DNA of 64,000 nucleotides, from contig NZ_JAGIBG010000017.1 in assembly GCF_017744435.1 (NCBI RefSeq), forward strand, positions 1-64,000, read 5' to 3'. Shown here in pieces: positions 26,525-35,292 of this stretch. Each line of letters starts with the position of its first letter. Within the stretch, counting starts at the first letter, position 1. The notes under the pieces were generated by a model. It was not told where the DNA came from. It was given only the letters and a program-made list of their open reading frames with translations, and ran no database searches. Source of the stretch: Pseudomonas sp. (lineage in GTDB: Bacteria > Pseudomonadota > Gammaproteobacteria > Pseudomonadales > Pseudomonadaceae). The translations under genes and the position numbers were made by a program.

Positions 26525-27277
26525 ATGCACCGTCTGTTTTCCCTGCTTCTGCTGATGATCTGCACCATGCCTGTCTGGGCAGACAGCCTCGATCAACTGT
26601 ACAAGGCCGCCGGCTGGCCCGACCAGCGCGCCCATTTTTCCGATGCCGTGAGCGCCGCCCAACAGCGCTACCGCAGCAGCCTGCCGCCTGCGGTTTACCA
26701 GGCGCTGGTCAACAACAGCAACCAGCGCTTCCAGGCCCAGGCAATGGACAACCGTGCCTTGGCCAAACTGCGAAGCACGTTGCCCAACCCGGCGCCGGCC
26801 CTGGCCTTCTTCCAGTCGCCGCTGGGGCGCAAGATTGTCGCCGCCGAACTGCTGGCCACGCGCAAGGACCAACTGGCCAAGAACGCCAAGGGCTTGCCGA
26901 AGATGCAGGCCAGCGACAACCGCATGCTGGTCATCGGCCACCTGGCCCAGGCCCTGCCAGCCCGCGAAGCTGGTGCCGAAGTCAGCCTGGCGATCGCCGG
27001 GGTGGCCGCCGACAGCCTTAGCTCGATGATCCCTGGCCTGTTCGGCGCCAGCCAGGCTCAAAGCCTGCTCGACGGCCAGCGCCAGCGGCTGATGGGACAG
27101 ATCGGCGAAGACCTGAACAACACCCTGCTCTACGTCTACCGCGACCTGTCCGACGATGAGCTGGAAGAATTCGCCACCTTCGCCGAGTCGCCAGACGGCA
27201 AGGCCTATTACCAGGCCGCCGTGGCTGCGGTGCGTGCCGGCCTGGCGGTGGGCCAGAACAGCGCCGACCTCAAGTGA
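26525..27277 (+). CDS. DUF2059 periplasmic protein
   Basis: A 250-residue secreted protein with a signal peptide cleaved near residue 19 (MPVWA). The rest is helical and contains a DUF2059 domain near the C-terminus (YVYRDLSDDELEEFATFAESPDGKAYY, split by the conserved LSDDEL). The function is unknown. Its stop codon abuts the stop codon of the convergent hydrolase with no intervening base. Confidence 0.8.
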   Translation: MHRLFSLLLLMICTMPVWADSLDQLYKAAGWPDQRAHFSDAVSAAQQRYRSSLPPAVYQALVNNSNQRFQAQAMDNRALAKLRSTLPNPAPALAFFQSPLGRKIVAAELLATRKDQLAKNAKGLPKMQASDNRMLVIGHLAQALPAREAGAEVSLAIAGVAADSLSSMIPGLFGASQAQSLLDGQRQRLMGQIGEDLNNTLLYVYRDLSDDELEEFATFAESPDGKAYYQAAVAAVRAGLAVGQNSADLK

Positions 27278-28213
27278 TCAGCCCAGGCGCTGCTTGATGA
27301 AGTCGAAGTAGCGCCGGCGAATGTCCGGCAGCTCGTTGGCCAGGTGATGGCGAGCTTCGGGCAACATCAGGATCTGCGGCTCGCTGAACTTGGCCTTGAG
27401 CACTTCGAGGTTGTGGGGCCAATCCACCGTACCATCCGCTTCCCCTTGCACGATCAACGGCCGCCGCGCGCAATGCGGCGCCGCCTCGAGACGCTTGACC
27501 CAGGCGATCAACGCGCCGACCCAGGCCGTAGGCAGCCGCCTCGGTTGCAGCGGGTCGGCTTCGAGGAAGGGCAGGAACGTCGGGTCGTTGGTGTTCTCGC
27601 TGAAGCGCCGCTCGATGCCGTTGACGAAGTGGCGCAGTACCCGATAGCTGAACTTCGACCAGCGCCACGAGCGCGGCCGAACCAGCGGCGCCAGCAGGAT
27701 CACCTCGCCATCGATCGGGCTGCGGTCACCTTGGTGCAGCAGGTGATCCACGGCAATGGCGCCACCGGTGCTCTGCCCGCAGAGGTGCCAGGGGCGTGGC
27801 AGCCCAAGGCCACGTGCCTGTTCGAACAAGGCCTCCAGCACCTGCTGGTACACGGCGAAGTCACTGATGCTGGCGCGCTCGCCACTGGACAAGCCGTGGC
27901 CTGGCAAGTCACAGCTGATCACCGCATAACCGAGCTTCAACGCCCACTCGATCACGTGCCGATAGAGGCCCATGTGGTCGTAGTAGCCGTGCAGCAGGAA
28001 CAGCGTCGCGACGGGCTTTTCCGGCAGCCAGACCTGCCCGACCAGCTCGAACCCCGCCGCCTGGAAACCGCCCAGCCAGCTCTGCGCCGACAGGTTCAGG
28101 CCATAGAAGCGCTGATAGTCCTGCGCCTGCGTGGACAACGGCTGGCGTTTGACCAAAGGGGCGAGGCTGGCACGCAGGGTATCGGGGTGAAAGGCAGCGG
28201 GCATCGGGTACAT
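27278..28213 (-). CDS. alpha/beta hydrolase, monoacylglycerol-lipase-like
   Basis: A 311-residue alpha/beta hydrolase of the Hydrolase_4 (serine aminopeptidase S33/monoglyceride lipase) type. The oxyanion region is LLHGYYDHMGLYRH, the nucleophile elbow is LCGQSTGGAIA with the catalytic serine, and the C-terminal histidine is in EARHHLANELP. Carboxylic ester substrate unknown. The ATG at 28213 or three codons later (28204) is the likely start; the frame is open further upstream. It has no signal peptide. Confidence 0.82.
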   Translation of the reverse strand: MYPMPAAFHPDTLRASLAPLVKRQPLSTQAQDYQRFYGLNLSAQSWLGGFQAAGFELVGQVWLPEKPVATLFLLHGYYDHMGLYRHVIEWALKLGYAVISCDLPGHGLSSGERASISDFAVYQQVLEALFEQARGLGLPRPWHLCGQSTGGAIAVDHLLHQGDRSPIDGEVILLAPLVRPRSWRWSKFSYRVLRHFVNGIERRFSENTNDPTFLPFLEADPLQPRRLPTAWVGALIAWVKRLEAAPHCARRPLIVQGEADGTVDWPHNLEVLKAKFSEPQILMLPEARHHLANELPDIRRRYFDFIKQRLG

Positions 28214-28301
28214 CCAAGGCGGAGCGAGTATTGATCTGGGATATTCAGCTCTGGCCGGCGCCGTGGCAAGCTTGCTCACCATCGATCAACACCACCGATC
28301 C

Positions 28302-28422
28302 CTTGTGGGAGCGGCCTTGTGTCGCGAAAGGGCCGCACAGCGGCCCCGGCAATATCTGCTTGATGCATGAAGCCCGGGGGCGCTGCGCACCCCTTTCGCG
28401 ACACAAGGCCGCTCCTACAGGG
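28302..28422. repeat. REPIN, second REP class (GGAGCGGCCTTGTGTCGCG)
   Basis: Inverted copies of a REP type distinct from the main class (TGTGGGAGCGGCCTTGTGTC at 28304; reverse copy CGCGACACAAGGCCGCTCC near 28397-28415). It ends 16 bases before the next plus-strand gene and so occupies the space where its promoter or leader should be. Confidence 0.88.
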
Positions 28423-28437
28423 GATCGCGGAAACTCC

Positions 28438-29007
28438 ATGAAGACTCGAATCATCAAACAGATCTGCGCAGCAATCGCCCTAATGATCGGCGTTGCCGTG
28501 CTCTGGCAGGCCTACACCACCTTCCAGTCCCGCTATCTGCGCCCGTTCGACAACCAGACCACGCTGTTCGACGGCAGCCAGCTGCAACTGCCCCCCGAAC
28601 TCGCCGGCCCCGGCCCGATTCGCGTGGTGCACTTCTGGGACCCGGCCTGCCCGTGCAACGTTGGCAATCAGCAGCACCTTGGCGACTTGATTACGCAGTT
28701 CGCAGGTCAAGGCGTGACCTTCCACGTGGTGCAGAAGGCGGGCAGCCACGGCCAGCTACCCGCCAACCTGAGCAGCCTGCAACCCATTACCCACTTGCCA
28801 GGCAGCGAGCACCTGCCCGCCTCCCCCGCCGTGGCCATCTGGGACCGCCAGGGCAACCTCGCCTACTTCGGCCCCTACAGCGAAGGCGCGGTGTGCAACG
28901 CCAGCAACAGCTTCATTGAACCGATCCTCAAGGCGCTATTGGCCGGCCGCAACGTCACCGCCTCCAATACGCTGGCCGTGGGCTGCTATTGCCCCTGGGC
29001 CGGCTGA
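28438..29007 (+). CDS. DUF6436 thioredoxin-like membrane-anchored protein
   Basis: A 189-residue protein with one N-terminal membrane segment (about residues 7-25) and a periplasmic thioredoxin-like domain. It has a DPACPCN motif in place of CxxC (FWDPACPCNVGNQQHL) and a C-terminal CYCPW. It matches what is annotated as DUF6436 in pseudomonads. The CPC and CYC pairs suggest a redox or metal role (inference). The ATG at 28438 follows the REPIN; the longer open frame upstream runs through the repeat and is not credible. Confidence 0.72.
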   Translation: MKTRIIKQICAAIALMIGVAVLWQAYTTFQSRYLRPFDNQTTLFDGSQLQLPPELAGPGPIRVVHFWDPACPCNVGNQQHLGDLITQFAGQGVTFHVVQKAGSHGQLPANLSSLQPITHLPGSEHLPASPAVAIWDRQGNLAYFGPYSEGAVCNASNSFIEPILKALLAGRNVTASNTLAVGCYCPWAG

Positions 29008-29552
29008 CGCATCCGCGCCGGATTGCCCATTACAGTCGCCCCCGCCGGCACATCACGGGTCACCACACTGCCGGCACCCACGATGGCGTTGTCACCAATG
29101 GTCACCCCCGGCAGAATGATCGCCGCACCGCCGATCCACACGTTGCTGCCGATGGTCACCGGTCGCCCACTCTCCAGACCGCTACGGCGCAACTCAGGGT
29201 CGAGCGGGTGGTCGGCCGTATAGATCTGCACGTTGGGACCGATCTGGCAGTCGTCGCCGATGCTTACCGGCACGACGTCGAGTATCACGCAGTTGAAGTT
29301 CATGAACGTGTTCCGCCCGACGCTGATGTTGTAGCCGTAGTCGCAGTAAAACGGTGGGCGGATCACCGCGCCCTCGCCCACATGGCCGAAGTGCTCGGCG
29401 AGCAGTCCGTTGCGCGCGTCGTTGAGCAGTTCGACGCTGTTGTTGTAACGGTGCATCCAGTGCTTGTTGGCAATCTGCTCGGCCTGCAGCTCGGGGCAGC
29501 CGGCGTGATAGAGCTGGCCTGTGAGCATTTTCTGTTTTTCGCTGAGGGACAT
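28986..29552 (-). CDS. maltose/galactoside O-acetyltransferase family
   Basis: A 188-residue left-handed beta-helix acetyltransferase of the Maa/LacA group. The start is LSEKQKMLTGQLYHAGCPEL, and hexapeptide repeats run from about residue 70. The catalytic histidine is in YTADHPLDPELR and the closing region is IGDNAIVGAGSVVTRDVP. It would acetylate sugars with acetyl-CoA. The ATG at 29552 gives the family start. Its last 22 bases overlap the convergent DUF6436 gene. Confidence 0.9.
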   Translation of the reverse strand: MSLSEKQKMLTGQLYHAGCPELQAEQIANKHWMHRYNNSVELLNDARNGLLAEHFGHVGEGAVIRPPFYCDYGYNISVGRNTFMNFNCVILDVVPVSIGDDCQIGPNVQIYTADHPLDPELRRSGLESGRPVTIGSNVWIGGAAIILPGVTIGDNAIVGAGSVVTRDVPAGATVMGNPARMRQPAQGQ

Positions 29553-29639
29553 GGAAACTCCTTCCAGGGGGCTATGCTCTGTTCGCGAATCCGTCGATGA
29601 TCGGACCACAGTTTCCGCTCGAATGCACAAGGAGTCTCG

Positions 29640-32009
29640 ATGAAGCGCAGCCTGACCCTGTTGGCCGTAGTCGTCGCCGTGGCCGCTGGTGCCGGTTACT
29701 GGTACGTGCACGGCAAGTTGCCGCAGCGCGAGGGCGAGGTGGCCATGGCCGGCTTGCAGTCACCGGTCAGCGTGCGCTACGACACCCGTGGCGTGCCCCA
29801 TCTGCAAGCACAGAGCGAAGCGGACCTGTACCGCGCCCTGGGCTATGTGCATGCCCAGGACCGATTGTTCCAGATGGAGATCATGCGCCGCCTGGCCCGT
29901 GGCGAGCTGGCAGAAGTGCTGGGCGACAAGCTGTTGCCCACCGATACGCTGTTCCGCAGCCTGCGCATTCGCGAACAGGCCGCACTCATGGCCCAGCGCC
30001 AGGACCACCAGTCACCCGCCTGGCAGGCTTTGCAGGCCTACCTCGAGGGCGTCAACGCCTGGCAGGCCAGCCACCCCAAACCGATGGAGTTCGACCTGAT
30101 CGGCATCACGCCACGACCGTTCACTGCCGAAGACACCCTGAGCATCGCCGGCTACCTGGCCTACAGCTTCGCCGCAGCTTTTCGCACCGAACCGGCACTG
30201 ACCTACATCCGCGACCAGCTTGGCCCGCAATACCTGAAGATCTTCGACCTCGACTGGCAGCTGCAGGGCGCACTGGGCACGCCACTGGCGGCGGCCGACT
30301 GGCAAAGCCTCGAAGCCGTGGCCCGCGCCAGCCACGCAGCGCTGGTCGAAGCCGGCATTCCGCAGTTCGAAGGCAGCAACGCCTGGGCCGTATCCGGCAG
30401 CCGCACCCGCAGCGGCAAACCCTTGCTGGCCGGCGACCCGCACATCAGTTTTGCCGTGCCCGCCGTCTGGTACGAGGCCGAGCTGTCAGCGCCAGGTTTC
30501 AACCTGTATGGCTACTTCCAGGCGCTGAACCCGTTCGCAATGCTGGGCCACAACCGTGACTTCGGCTGGAGCCTGACCATGTTCCAGAACGATGATGTCG
30601 ACCTGATCGCGGAAAAGACCAACCCTGCCAACGCTGAGCAGGTCATGGTCGATGGCCAGTGGCGCACACTGGAGAAGACCGAGCAGCAGATTGCAGTCAA
30701 AGGCGAGCAACCGGTCACCATCAACCTGCGCCGCTCACCCCACGGGCCTATCGTCAACGACGTCCTCGGCGCGACGGCCGGGACCACGCCGATTGCCATG
30801 TGGTGGGCATTCCTCGAAACCGAGAACCCGATTCTCGAAGGTTTCTACCAGCTCAATCGCGCCGACACCCTGGGCAAGATGCGCGAAGCGGCGGCCAAGG
30901 TGCAGGCACCGGGGCTGAACTTCGTCTGGGCCAATGCCCGGGGCGATATCGGCTGGTGGGCAGCGGCGAAGTTGCCGATCCGCCCGGACGGTGTGAACCC
31001 GGCGTTCATCCTCGACGGCGCCAGCAGCCAGGCCGACAAACCCGGTTTCTACCCGTTCAGCGTCAACCCGCAGCAGGAGAACCCGGCCAGCGGCTACATC
31101 GTCTCAGCCAATTTCCAGCCACAGGCCGTGGTGCCGATACCCGGCTACTACAACCTCCCCGACCGTGGCCGCCAGCTCGATCGCCAGCTGGCCAACCCGG
31201 AGGTGAAGTGGGACACGCAGAACAGCCAGGCGTTACAGCTCGATACGGCCAGCGATTACGGCCCCCGTACCTTGGCGCCCTTGTTGGCGACCCTGCGCCA
31301 GATCGCCCAGGGTGACGAGGAAAAGGAACTGGTCGAGCAGCTGGCCGCCTGGCGCGGCGACTATCCGCTGGACTCCACCAGCGCCACACTGTTCAACCAG
31401 TTTCTCTACGAACTGGCCTATGCCGCGCTGCATGACGAGCTGGGCGACACCTGGTTCCCGGTGCTGATCAGCACCCGCGCCATCGATGCCGCACTGCCGC
31501 GCCTGGCCGCCGACGCCGATTCAGCCTGGTGGAACACCCGCGGCGCCAACCAGCGCACTGACCGCACCGCCATCGTGCGCGTGGCCTGGCAGAAGAGCCT
31601 TGGCCACTTGCGTGAGACCCTCGGCAAGGACCCGGCCAACTGGCAATGGGGCAAGGCCCATACCCTGACCCACAACCATCCACTGGGCGCGAAAAAGCCA
31701 CTGAACCTGCTGTTCAATGTCGGCCCGTTTGCCGCCCCCGGCACTCATGAGGTTCCCAACAATCTGTCGGCGAAGATTGGCCCGGCGCCCTGGCCAGTGA
31801 CCTATGGCCCGTCGACCCGGCGCCTGATCGATTTCGCGGATGCTGGCCAGGCATTGACCAGCAATCCAGTGGGGCAGAGCGGCGTGCCGTTCGACCGGCA
31901 TTTCGCCGACCAGGCCGAAGGGTATGTAGAAGGGAAGTACCAGCGGGCGCAGATGGCCGTGATCCCGGCACAGAGCACCCTCAGGCTTGTTCCCGGCACC
32001 GGTGAGTAA
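29640..32009 (+). CDS. Ntn-hydrolase acylase, HacB-like N-acyl-homoserine-lactone acylase
   Basis: A 789-residue secreted penicillin-amidase-family precursor with an N-terminal signal or anchor (about residues 1-20). Maturation should cleave before S246 (EG|SNAWAVSG), making the serine the N-terminal nucleophile of the beta chain. Conserved partners include GDPHISF and HGPIVNDV. In P. aeruginosa the acylase at the corresponding place (PA0305, HacB) degrades long-chain acyl-homoserine lactones; location and domain layout suggest this is its counterpart, but substrate is not provable from sequence. It is followed after 38 bases by an alpha/beta hydrolase gene. Confidence 0.82.
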   Translation: MKRSLTLLAVVVAVAAGAGYWYVHGKLPQREGEVAMAGLQSPVSVRYDTRGVPHLQAQSEADLYRALGYVHAQDRLFQMEIMRRLARGELAEVLGDKLLPTDTLFRSLRIREQAALMAQRQDHQSPAWQALQAYLEGVNAWQASHPKPMEFDLIGITPRPFTAEDTLSIAGYLAYSFAAAFRTEPALTYIRDQLGPQYLKIFDLDWQLQGALGTPLAAADWQSLEAVARASHAALVEAGIPQFEGSNAWAVSGSRTRSGKPLLAGDPHISFAVPAVWYEAELSAPGFNLYGYFQALNPFAMLGHNRDFGWSLTMFQNDDVDLIAEKTNPANAEQVMVDGQWRTLEKTEQQIAVKGEQPVTINLRRSPHGPIVNDVLGATAGTTPIAMWWAFLETENPILEGFYQLNRADTLGKMREAAAKVQAPGLNFVWANARGDIGWWAAAKLPIRPDGVNPAFILDGASSQADKPGFYPFSVNPQQENPASGYIVSANFQPQAVVPIPGYYNLPDRGRQLDRQLANPEVKWDTQNSQALQLDTASDYGPRTLAPLLATLRQIAQGDEEKELVEQLAAWRGDYPLDSTSATLFNQFLYELAYAALHDELGDTWFPVLISTRAIDAALPRLAADADSAWWNTRGANQRTDRTAIVRVAWQKSLGHLRETLGKDPANWQWGKAHTLTHNHPLGAKKPLNLLFNVGPFAAPGTHEVPNNLSAKIGPAPWPVTYGPSTRRLIDFADAGQALTSNPVGQSGVPFDRHFADQAEGYVEGKYQRAQMAVIPAQSTLRLVPGTGE

Positions 32010-32047
32010 CCTTGAACACCCTTGAAACTTGCTGCAGAGACTTATCC

Positions 32048-32866
32048 ATGCAAAAACACTTCATCGAAATCGACGGCGCACGCATGAGCTATGTCGACCA
32101 GGGCCAGGGCTTCCCGGTGCTGCTTGGTCACAGCTACCTGTGGTCGGCCGAGATGTGGCAGCCACAGATCGACGCGCTGTCTGAACATTTCCGGGTCATC
32201 GTCCCCGAACTCTGGGGCCACGGTGACTCCGATGCTCCACCCGCCACTACCACCGACATGAGCGCCCTGGCCCGTCAGCACCTGGCACTGCTGGATGCGC
32301 TGGATATCGCCAAATGCCACCTGGTCGGCCTGTCGGTTGGCGGCATGTGGGGCGCGCAGTTGGCCATCGAACACCCCGAGCGCGTCGACCGTCTGGTGCT
32401 GATGGACACCTACCTCGGTGCCGAACCGGAGGCGACCCGGCTGAAGTACTTCGGCTTGCTGGATGCGGCGAGTGCGGCGGGTTTGTTCCCCGAGCCACTG
32501 CTGGATATCGTCGTGCCGATCTTCTTCCATGCCGGTGGGCAGACGGTGCCCGAGGTGCGCGACGGCTTCCGGGCGGCGTTGAAGGCAAGCAGTGCCGAGG
32601 TGATTCGCAACAGCCTCGACCCGATGGGGCGGGTGATCTTCGGGCGGCCGGACCTGCTGGGGCGGCTGGGTGAGCTGAAGGGTGACAAGACCATCGTGGT
32701 CTGTGGTGACCAAGACATTCCGCGTCCGCCTGAAGAGTCCAGCGAGATGGCGCGGATCATTGGCTGCCTGGCAGCGCAGATTCCGTTTGCGGGGCATATC
32801 TCCAGCCTGGAGAACCCCAAGGTGGTGAATGAATTCTTGTTGAACTGGCTGCCGCGCAAAGCTTGA
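32048..32866 (+). CDS. alpha/beta hydrolase
   Basis: A 272-residue cytoplasmic alpha/beta hydrolase. It has the oxyanion segment LLGHSYLWSAEMW, the nucleophile elbow LVGLSVGGMWGA with the catalytic serine, an acid near CGDQDIPRP, and the histidine in FAGHISSLENP. The family spans 3-oxoadipate enol-lactonase-like esterases and haloperoxidase-like enzymes; no substrate can be assigned. The ATG at 32048 is preferred over an upstream one at 32012 because it gives the standard start (MQKHFIEIDGARMSYVDQG). Likely cotranscribed with the acylase. Confidence 0.82.
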   Translation: MQKHFIEIDGARMSYVDQGQGFPVLLGHSYLWSAEMWQPQIDALSEHFRVIVPELWGHGDSDAPPATTTDMSALARQHLALLDALDIAKCHLVGLSVGGMWGAQLAIEHPERVDRLVLMDTYLGAEPEATRLKYFGLLDAASAAGLFPEPLLDIVVPIFFHAGGQTVPEVRDGFRAALKASSAEVIRNSLDPMGRVIFGRPDLLGRLGELKGDKTIVVCGDQDIPRPPEESSEMARIIGCLAAQIPFAGHISSLENPKVVNEFLLNWLPRKA

Positions 32867-32892
32867 AACTGCCGGGGCCGCTTTGCGGCCCT

Positions 32893-32975
32893 TGTGGGAG
32901 CGGGCATGCCCGCGAACACCGGAAGCCGGTGCCATACACCGCGTCGCCAGTTTCGCGGGCGCGCCCGCTCCCACA
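32893..32975. repeat. REPIN (paired REP elements)
   Basis: TGTGGGAGCGGGCATGCCCG at 32893 and its inverted partner ending at 32975 lie between convergent genes. A short GGGCCGC-TTT-GCGGCCC hairpin (32875-32891) directly precedes it and may terminate the hydrolase transcript. Confidence 0.88.
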
Positions 32976-32993
32976 ACGGCCGCAATTACCCGA

Positions 32994-33866
32994 TCAACCC
33001 TGCCACTTGCCGCCTTCGACGATCACGCTCTCCGGCTTGGTGTCATCGCTCAGCTCCTTGCGCACATACTGGTCATACAGCTTCAGCAGAAATTTCTCCT
33101 CCCCCAGCTTGGCCAGCTCGGCATTCACCCAGTCGCGCAGTTCGGTGTTGCCCTTCTTCACTGCCGGCGCAATCGGCGCCTCCTCACCCAGCAACTGCGG
33201 CAACACACGGTAGCCCGGGTTCTGCTTGGCCCAGCTGAACAGGATCAGGTTGTCCTGGGCATAGGCATCGCCACGGCCATTGGCCAGTGCTTGCAACGAC
33301 TCGCTGTTCTTCTCGAACTTGAGCAGCTTCCAGTCCGGGTGATTCCTGGTCAGCCAGATATCGGCCGTGGTACCGGTGGTGACGATGATGGTCTTGTCCG
33401 CCAGGTCATCGAGCTTCTGCACCGGGCTGCCGTCGGCAACGATGGCCTGCACGGCCACGCGCAGGTTGGGATTGGTGAAGTCCACCGCCTCCTTGCGTTC
33501 CGGGGTTACGGTCATGTTGGCGAGAATCAGGTCGACCTTGTCACTCTGCAGGAACGGAATACGGCTGGCCGGCTCGACGGCGACGAACTCCACCTTGCTC
33601 TCGTCGCCCAGCAGGTCCTTGGCCAGACGCCGGCCGATGTCGGTGTCGAAGCCCACATAGCGGCCACTCGCGTCGACGAAGCCGAACGGCGGCTTGTCGG
33701 TGAACACGCCGACGATCAGCCTGTCGCGGGCCTTGATGGTTTCCAGGTAGCTGCTGGCCGGCGATGCAGCGGCCGGCTTGGGTGGCTCTTCGGCCTTGTT
33801 GCAGCCGGCCAGCAGGGCCAGGCCGAACAACGGCGCCAGCAGTTTGGTAAGTGGGGCAGTTTTCAT
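32994..33866 (-). CDS. amino-acid-type ABC transporter, binding lipoprotein
   Basis: A 290-residue substrate-binding protein (SBP_bac_3). The start has a lipobox, LALLAGCNK, so it should be lipid-anchored. The domain includes IKARDRLIVGVFTDKPPFGF, YVGFDTDIGRRLAKDL, and the lobe-crossing VDFTNPNLR. It is last in a four-gene operon (two permeases, ATPase, this gene; overlapping by 4 bases with the ATPase gene). The fold suits polar amino acids. Position inside a sulfur-related region suggests cystine or a sulfur-containing amino acid (inference only). Confidence 0.85.
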   Translation of the reverse strand: MKTAPLTKLLAPLFGLALLAGCNKAEEPPKPAAASPASSYLETIKARDRLIVGVFTDKPPFGFVDASGRYVGFDTDIGRRLAKDLLGDESKVEFVAVEPASRIPFLQSDKVDLILANMTVTPERKEAVDFTNPNLRVAVQAIVADGSPVQKLDDLADKTIIVTTGTTADIWLTRNHPDWKLLKFEKNSESLQALANGRGDAYAQDNLILFSWAKQNPGYRVLPQLLGEEAPIAPAVKKGNTELRDWVNAELAKLGEEKFLLKLYDQYVRKELSDDTKPESVIVEGGKWQG

Positions 33867-34636
33867 GACAGTTCCTTTTGCGTTGTCTTCGGCAGGCTTT
33901 CGACAAAGGAGAATTTGTCCAGGAACTGCTGCGCGCGTGCGGTCCGCGGTTGGCTGAAGAAGCTCTCGGGGTCGCTCTGTTCAAGGATCCTGCCGGCCTC
34001 CATGAACACGATTCGGTCGGCCACCGCTCGGGCGAAGGCCATTTCGTGGGTCACGATGAGCAAGGTCATGCCGTCGCGGGCCAGGCCCTGGATCACCTGC
34101 AGCACTTCCTTGACCATTTCCGGGTCGAGCGCTGCGGTAACCTCGTCGAACAGCATCACCTGCGGGTTCATGCACAGCGAACGGACGATGGCGATGCGCT
34201 GCTGCTGGCCACCGGACAACTGCCGCGGGTAGGCGTCGCGCTTGTCCAGCAGGCCGACCCGCGCCAACAGCGCTTCGGCCTGAGCCTGGGCTTCGACGCG
34301 TTCACGCTTCTGTACCTTGAGCGGGCCGAGCAGCAGGTTGTCCATCACGCTCATGTGGCCGAACAGGTGATAGCTCTGGAACACCATGCCCACCCGCTGG
34401 CGCACCTGGCGCCAGTCGGTATCCGCGCTCAACAGTTCCTGGCCCTCCAGGCGCAGGTGCCCGCTGTGCGCTTCTTCCAGCCCATTCAGGCAACGCAGCA
34501 AGGTGCTCTTGCCGCAGCCGCTGGGGCCGAGGATCACCACCACCTCGCCAGTGCGGACCTTGAGGTCGACGTTGTTCAGCACCTGGTGCGCGCCGAAATA
34601 CTTGTTGAAACCCTGGAATTCGATCAGTGCGGTCAT
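33863..34636 (-). CDS. amino-acid-type ABC transporter, ATP-binding protein
   Basis: A 257-residue ABC ATPase of the polar amino acid group (GlnQ-like). Walker A is [10 protein letters not shown], the signature [15 protein letters not shown], and Walker B VMLFDEVTAALDPE. It powers the importer formed with the two permeases encoded just upstream, whose second gene it overlaps by 4 bases (ATGA). The C-terminus ends soon after the family domain, with no regulatory extension. Confidence 0.9.
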   Translation of the reverse strand: MTALIEFQGFNKYFGAHQVLNNVDLKVRTGEVVVILGPSGCGKSTLLRCLNGLEEAHSGHLRLEGQELLSADTDWRQVRQRVGMVFQSYHLFGHMSVMDNLLLGPLKVQKRERVEAQAQAEALLARVGLLDKRDAYPRQLSGGQQQRIAIVRSLCMNPQVMLFDEVTAALDPEMVKEVLQVIQGLARDGMTLLIVTHEMAFARAVADRIVFMEAGRILEQSDPESFFSQPRTARAQQFLDKFSFVESLPKTTQKELS

Positions 34637-35292
34637 GAGTGAGCCCAGCGGCGCTCCAGCACGCGCGAGGCGGCGGACAGCGGGTAGCAGACGATGAAGA
34701 AGAACAGGAACAGCACGGTGTAGATCAGCAGCGACTCGTAGGTGCGCTCGATGATCTGCTGGCCGGCCTTGATCACTTCGACCACGCCGATCAGCACCGC
34801 CAGCGAGCTGGTCTTGATGATCCGCGTGTAGATATTGATGGTCGGCGGTGTCATGCGCTTGAGCGCCTGGGGCAGCAGCACGTAGCCGTAGACCTGGCCG
34901 GCGGACAGGCCGATCGACAGCCCGGCCTCACGTTGCCCACGCGGCAGCGATTGCAACGCCCCGCGCACCACCTCGCCGACCTCGCTGGCACCCCACAGGC
35001 CCAGCACCAGCACTGCGCACCAGAAGCTGGGAATGCTCAGGGCGAAGAAGATCGGCAAACCGAAGAACACCAGGTACAGCCAGACCAGCACCGGGATCGC
35101 CCGGAACAACTCCAGGTACACCTGCAAGGTGACGTTCAGCAGCCGGTTGCCCAGCGTCGCCAGCGTGCCGTACAGCACGCCACCGAGCGTTGCGAAGGCA
35201 ATCCCCAGCGCCGAGATGGCCAGTGTCTGCGCCGCCCCCTTGGCCAGCAGCGGCAATGACGTCAGCAGCAGCTCAGTTGCCGAACTGGCCAT
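34633..35292 (-). CDS. amino-acid-type ABC transporter, permease (second)
   Basis: A 219-residue inner-membrane permease of the HisM/GlnP group with about five helices. The ATPase-coupling loop is around EVVRGALQSLPRGQREAG. It overlaps the first permease gene by 20 bases and the ATPase gene by 4, so the whole operon is translationally coupled. It pairs with the 35273-35938 product as a heterodimeric channel. Confidence 0.88.
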   Translation of the reverse strand: MASSATELLLTSLPLLAKGAAQTLAISALGIAFATLGGVLYGTLATLGNRLLNVTLQVYLELFRAIPVLVWLYLVFFGLPIFFALSIPSFWCAVLVLGLWGASEVGEVVRGALQSLPRGQREAGLSIGLSAGQVYGYVLLPQALKRMTPPTINIYTRIIKTSSLAVLIGVVEVIKAGQQIIERTYESLLIYTVLFLFFFIVCYPLSAASRVLERRWAHS

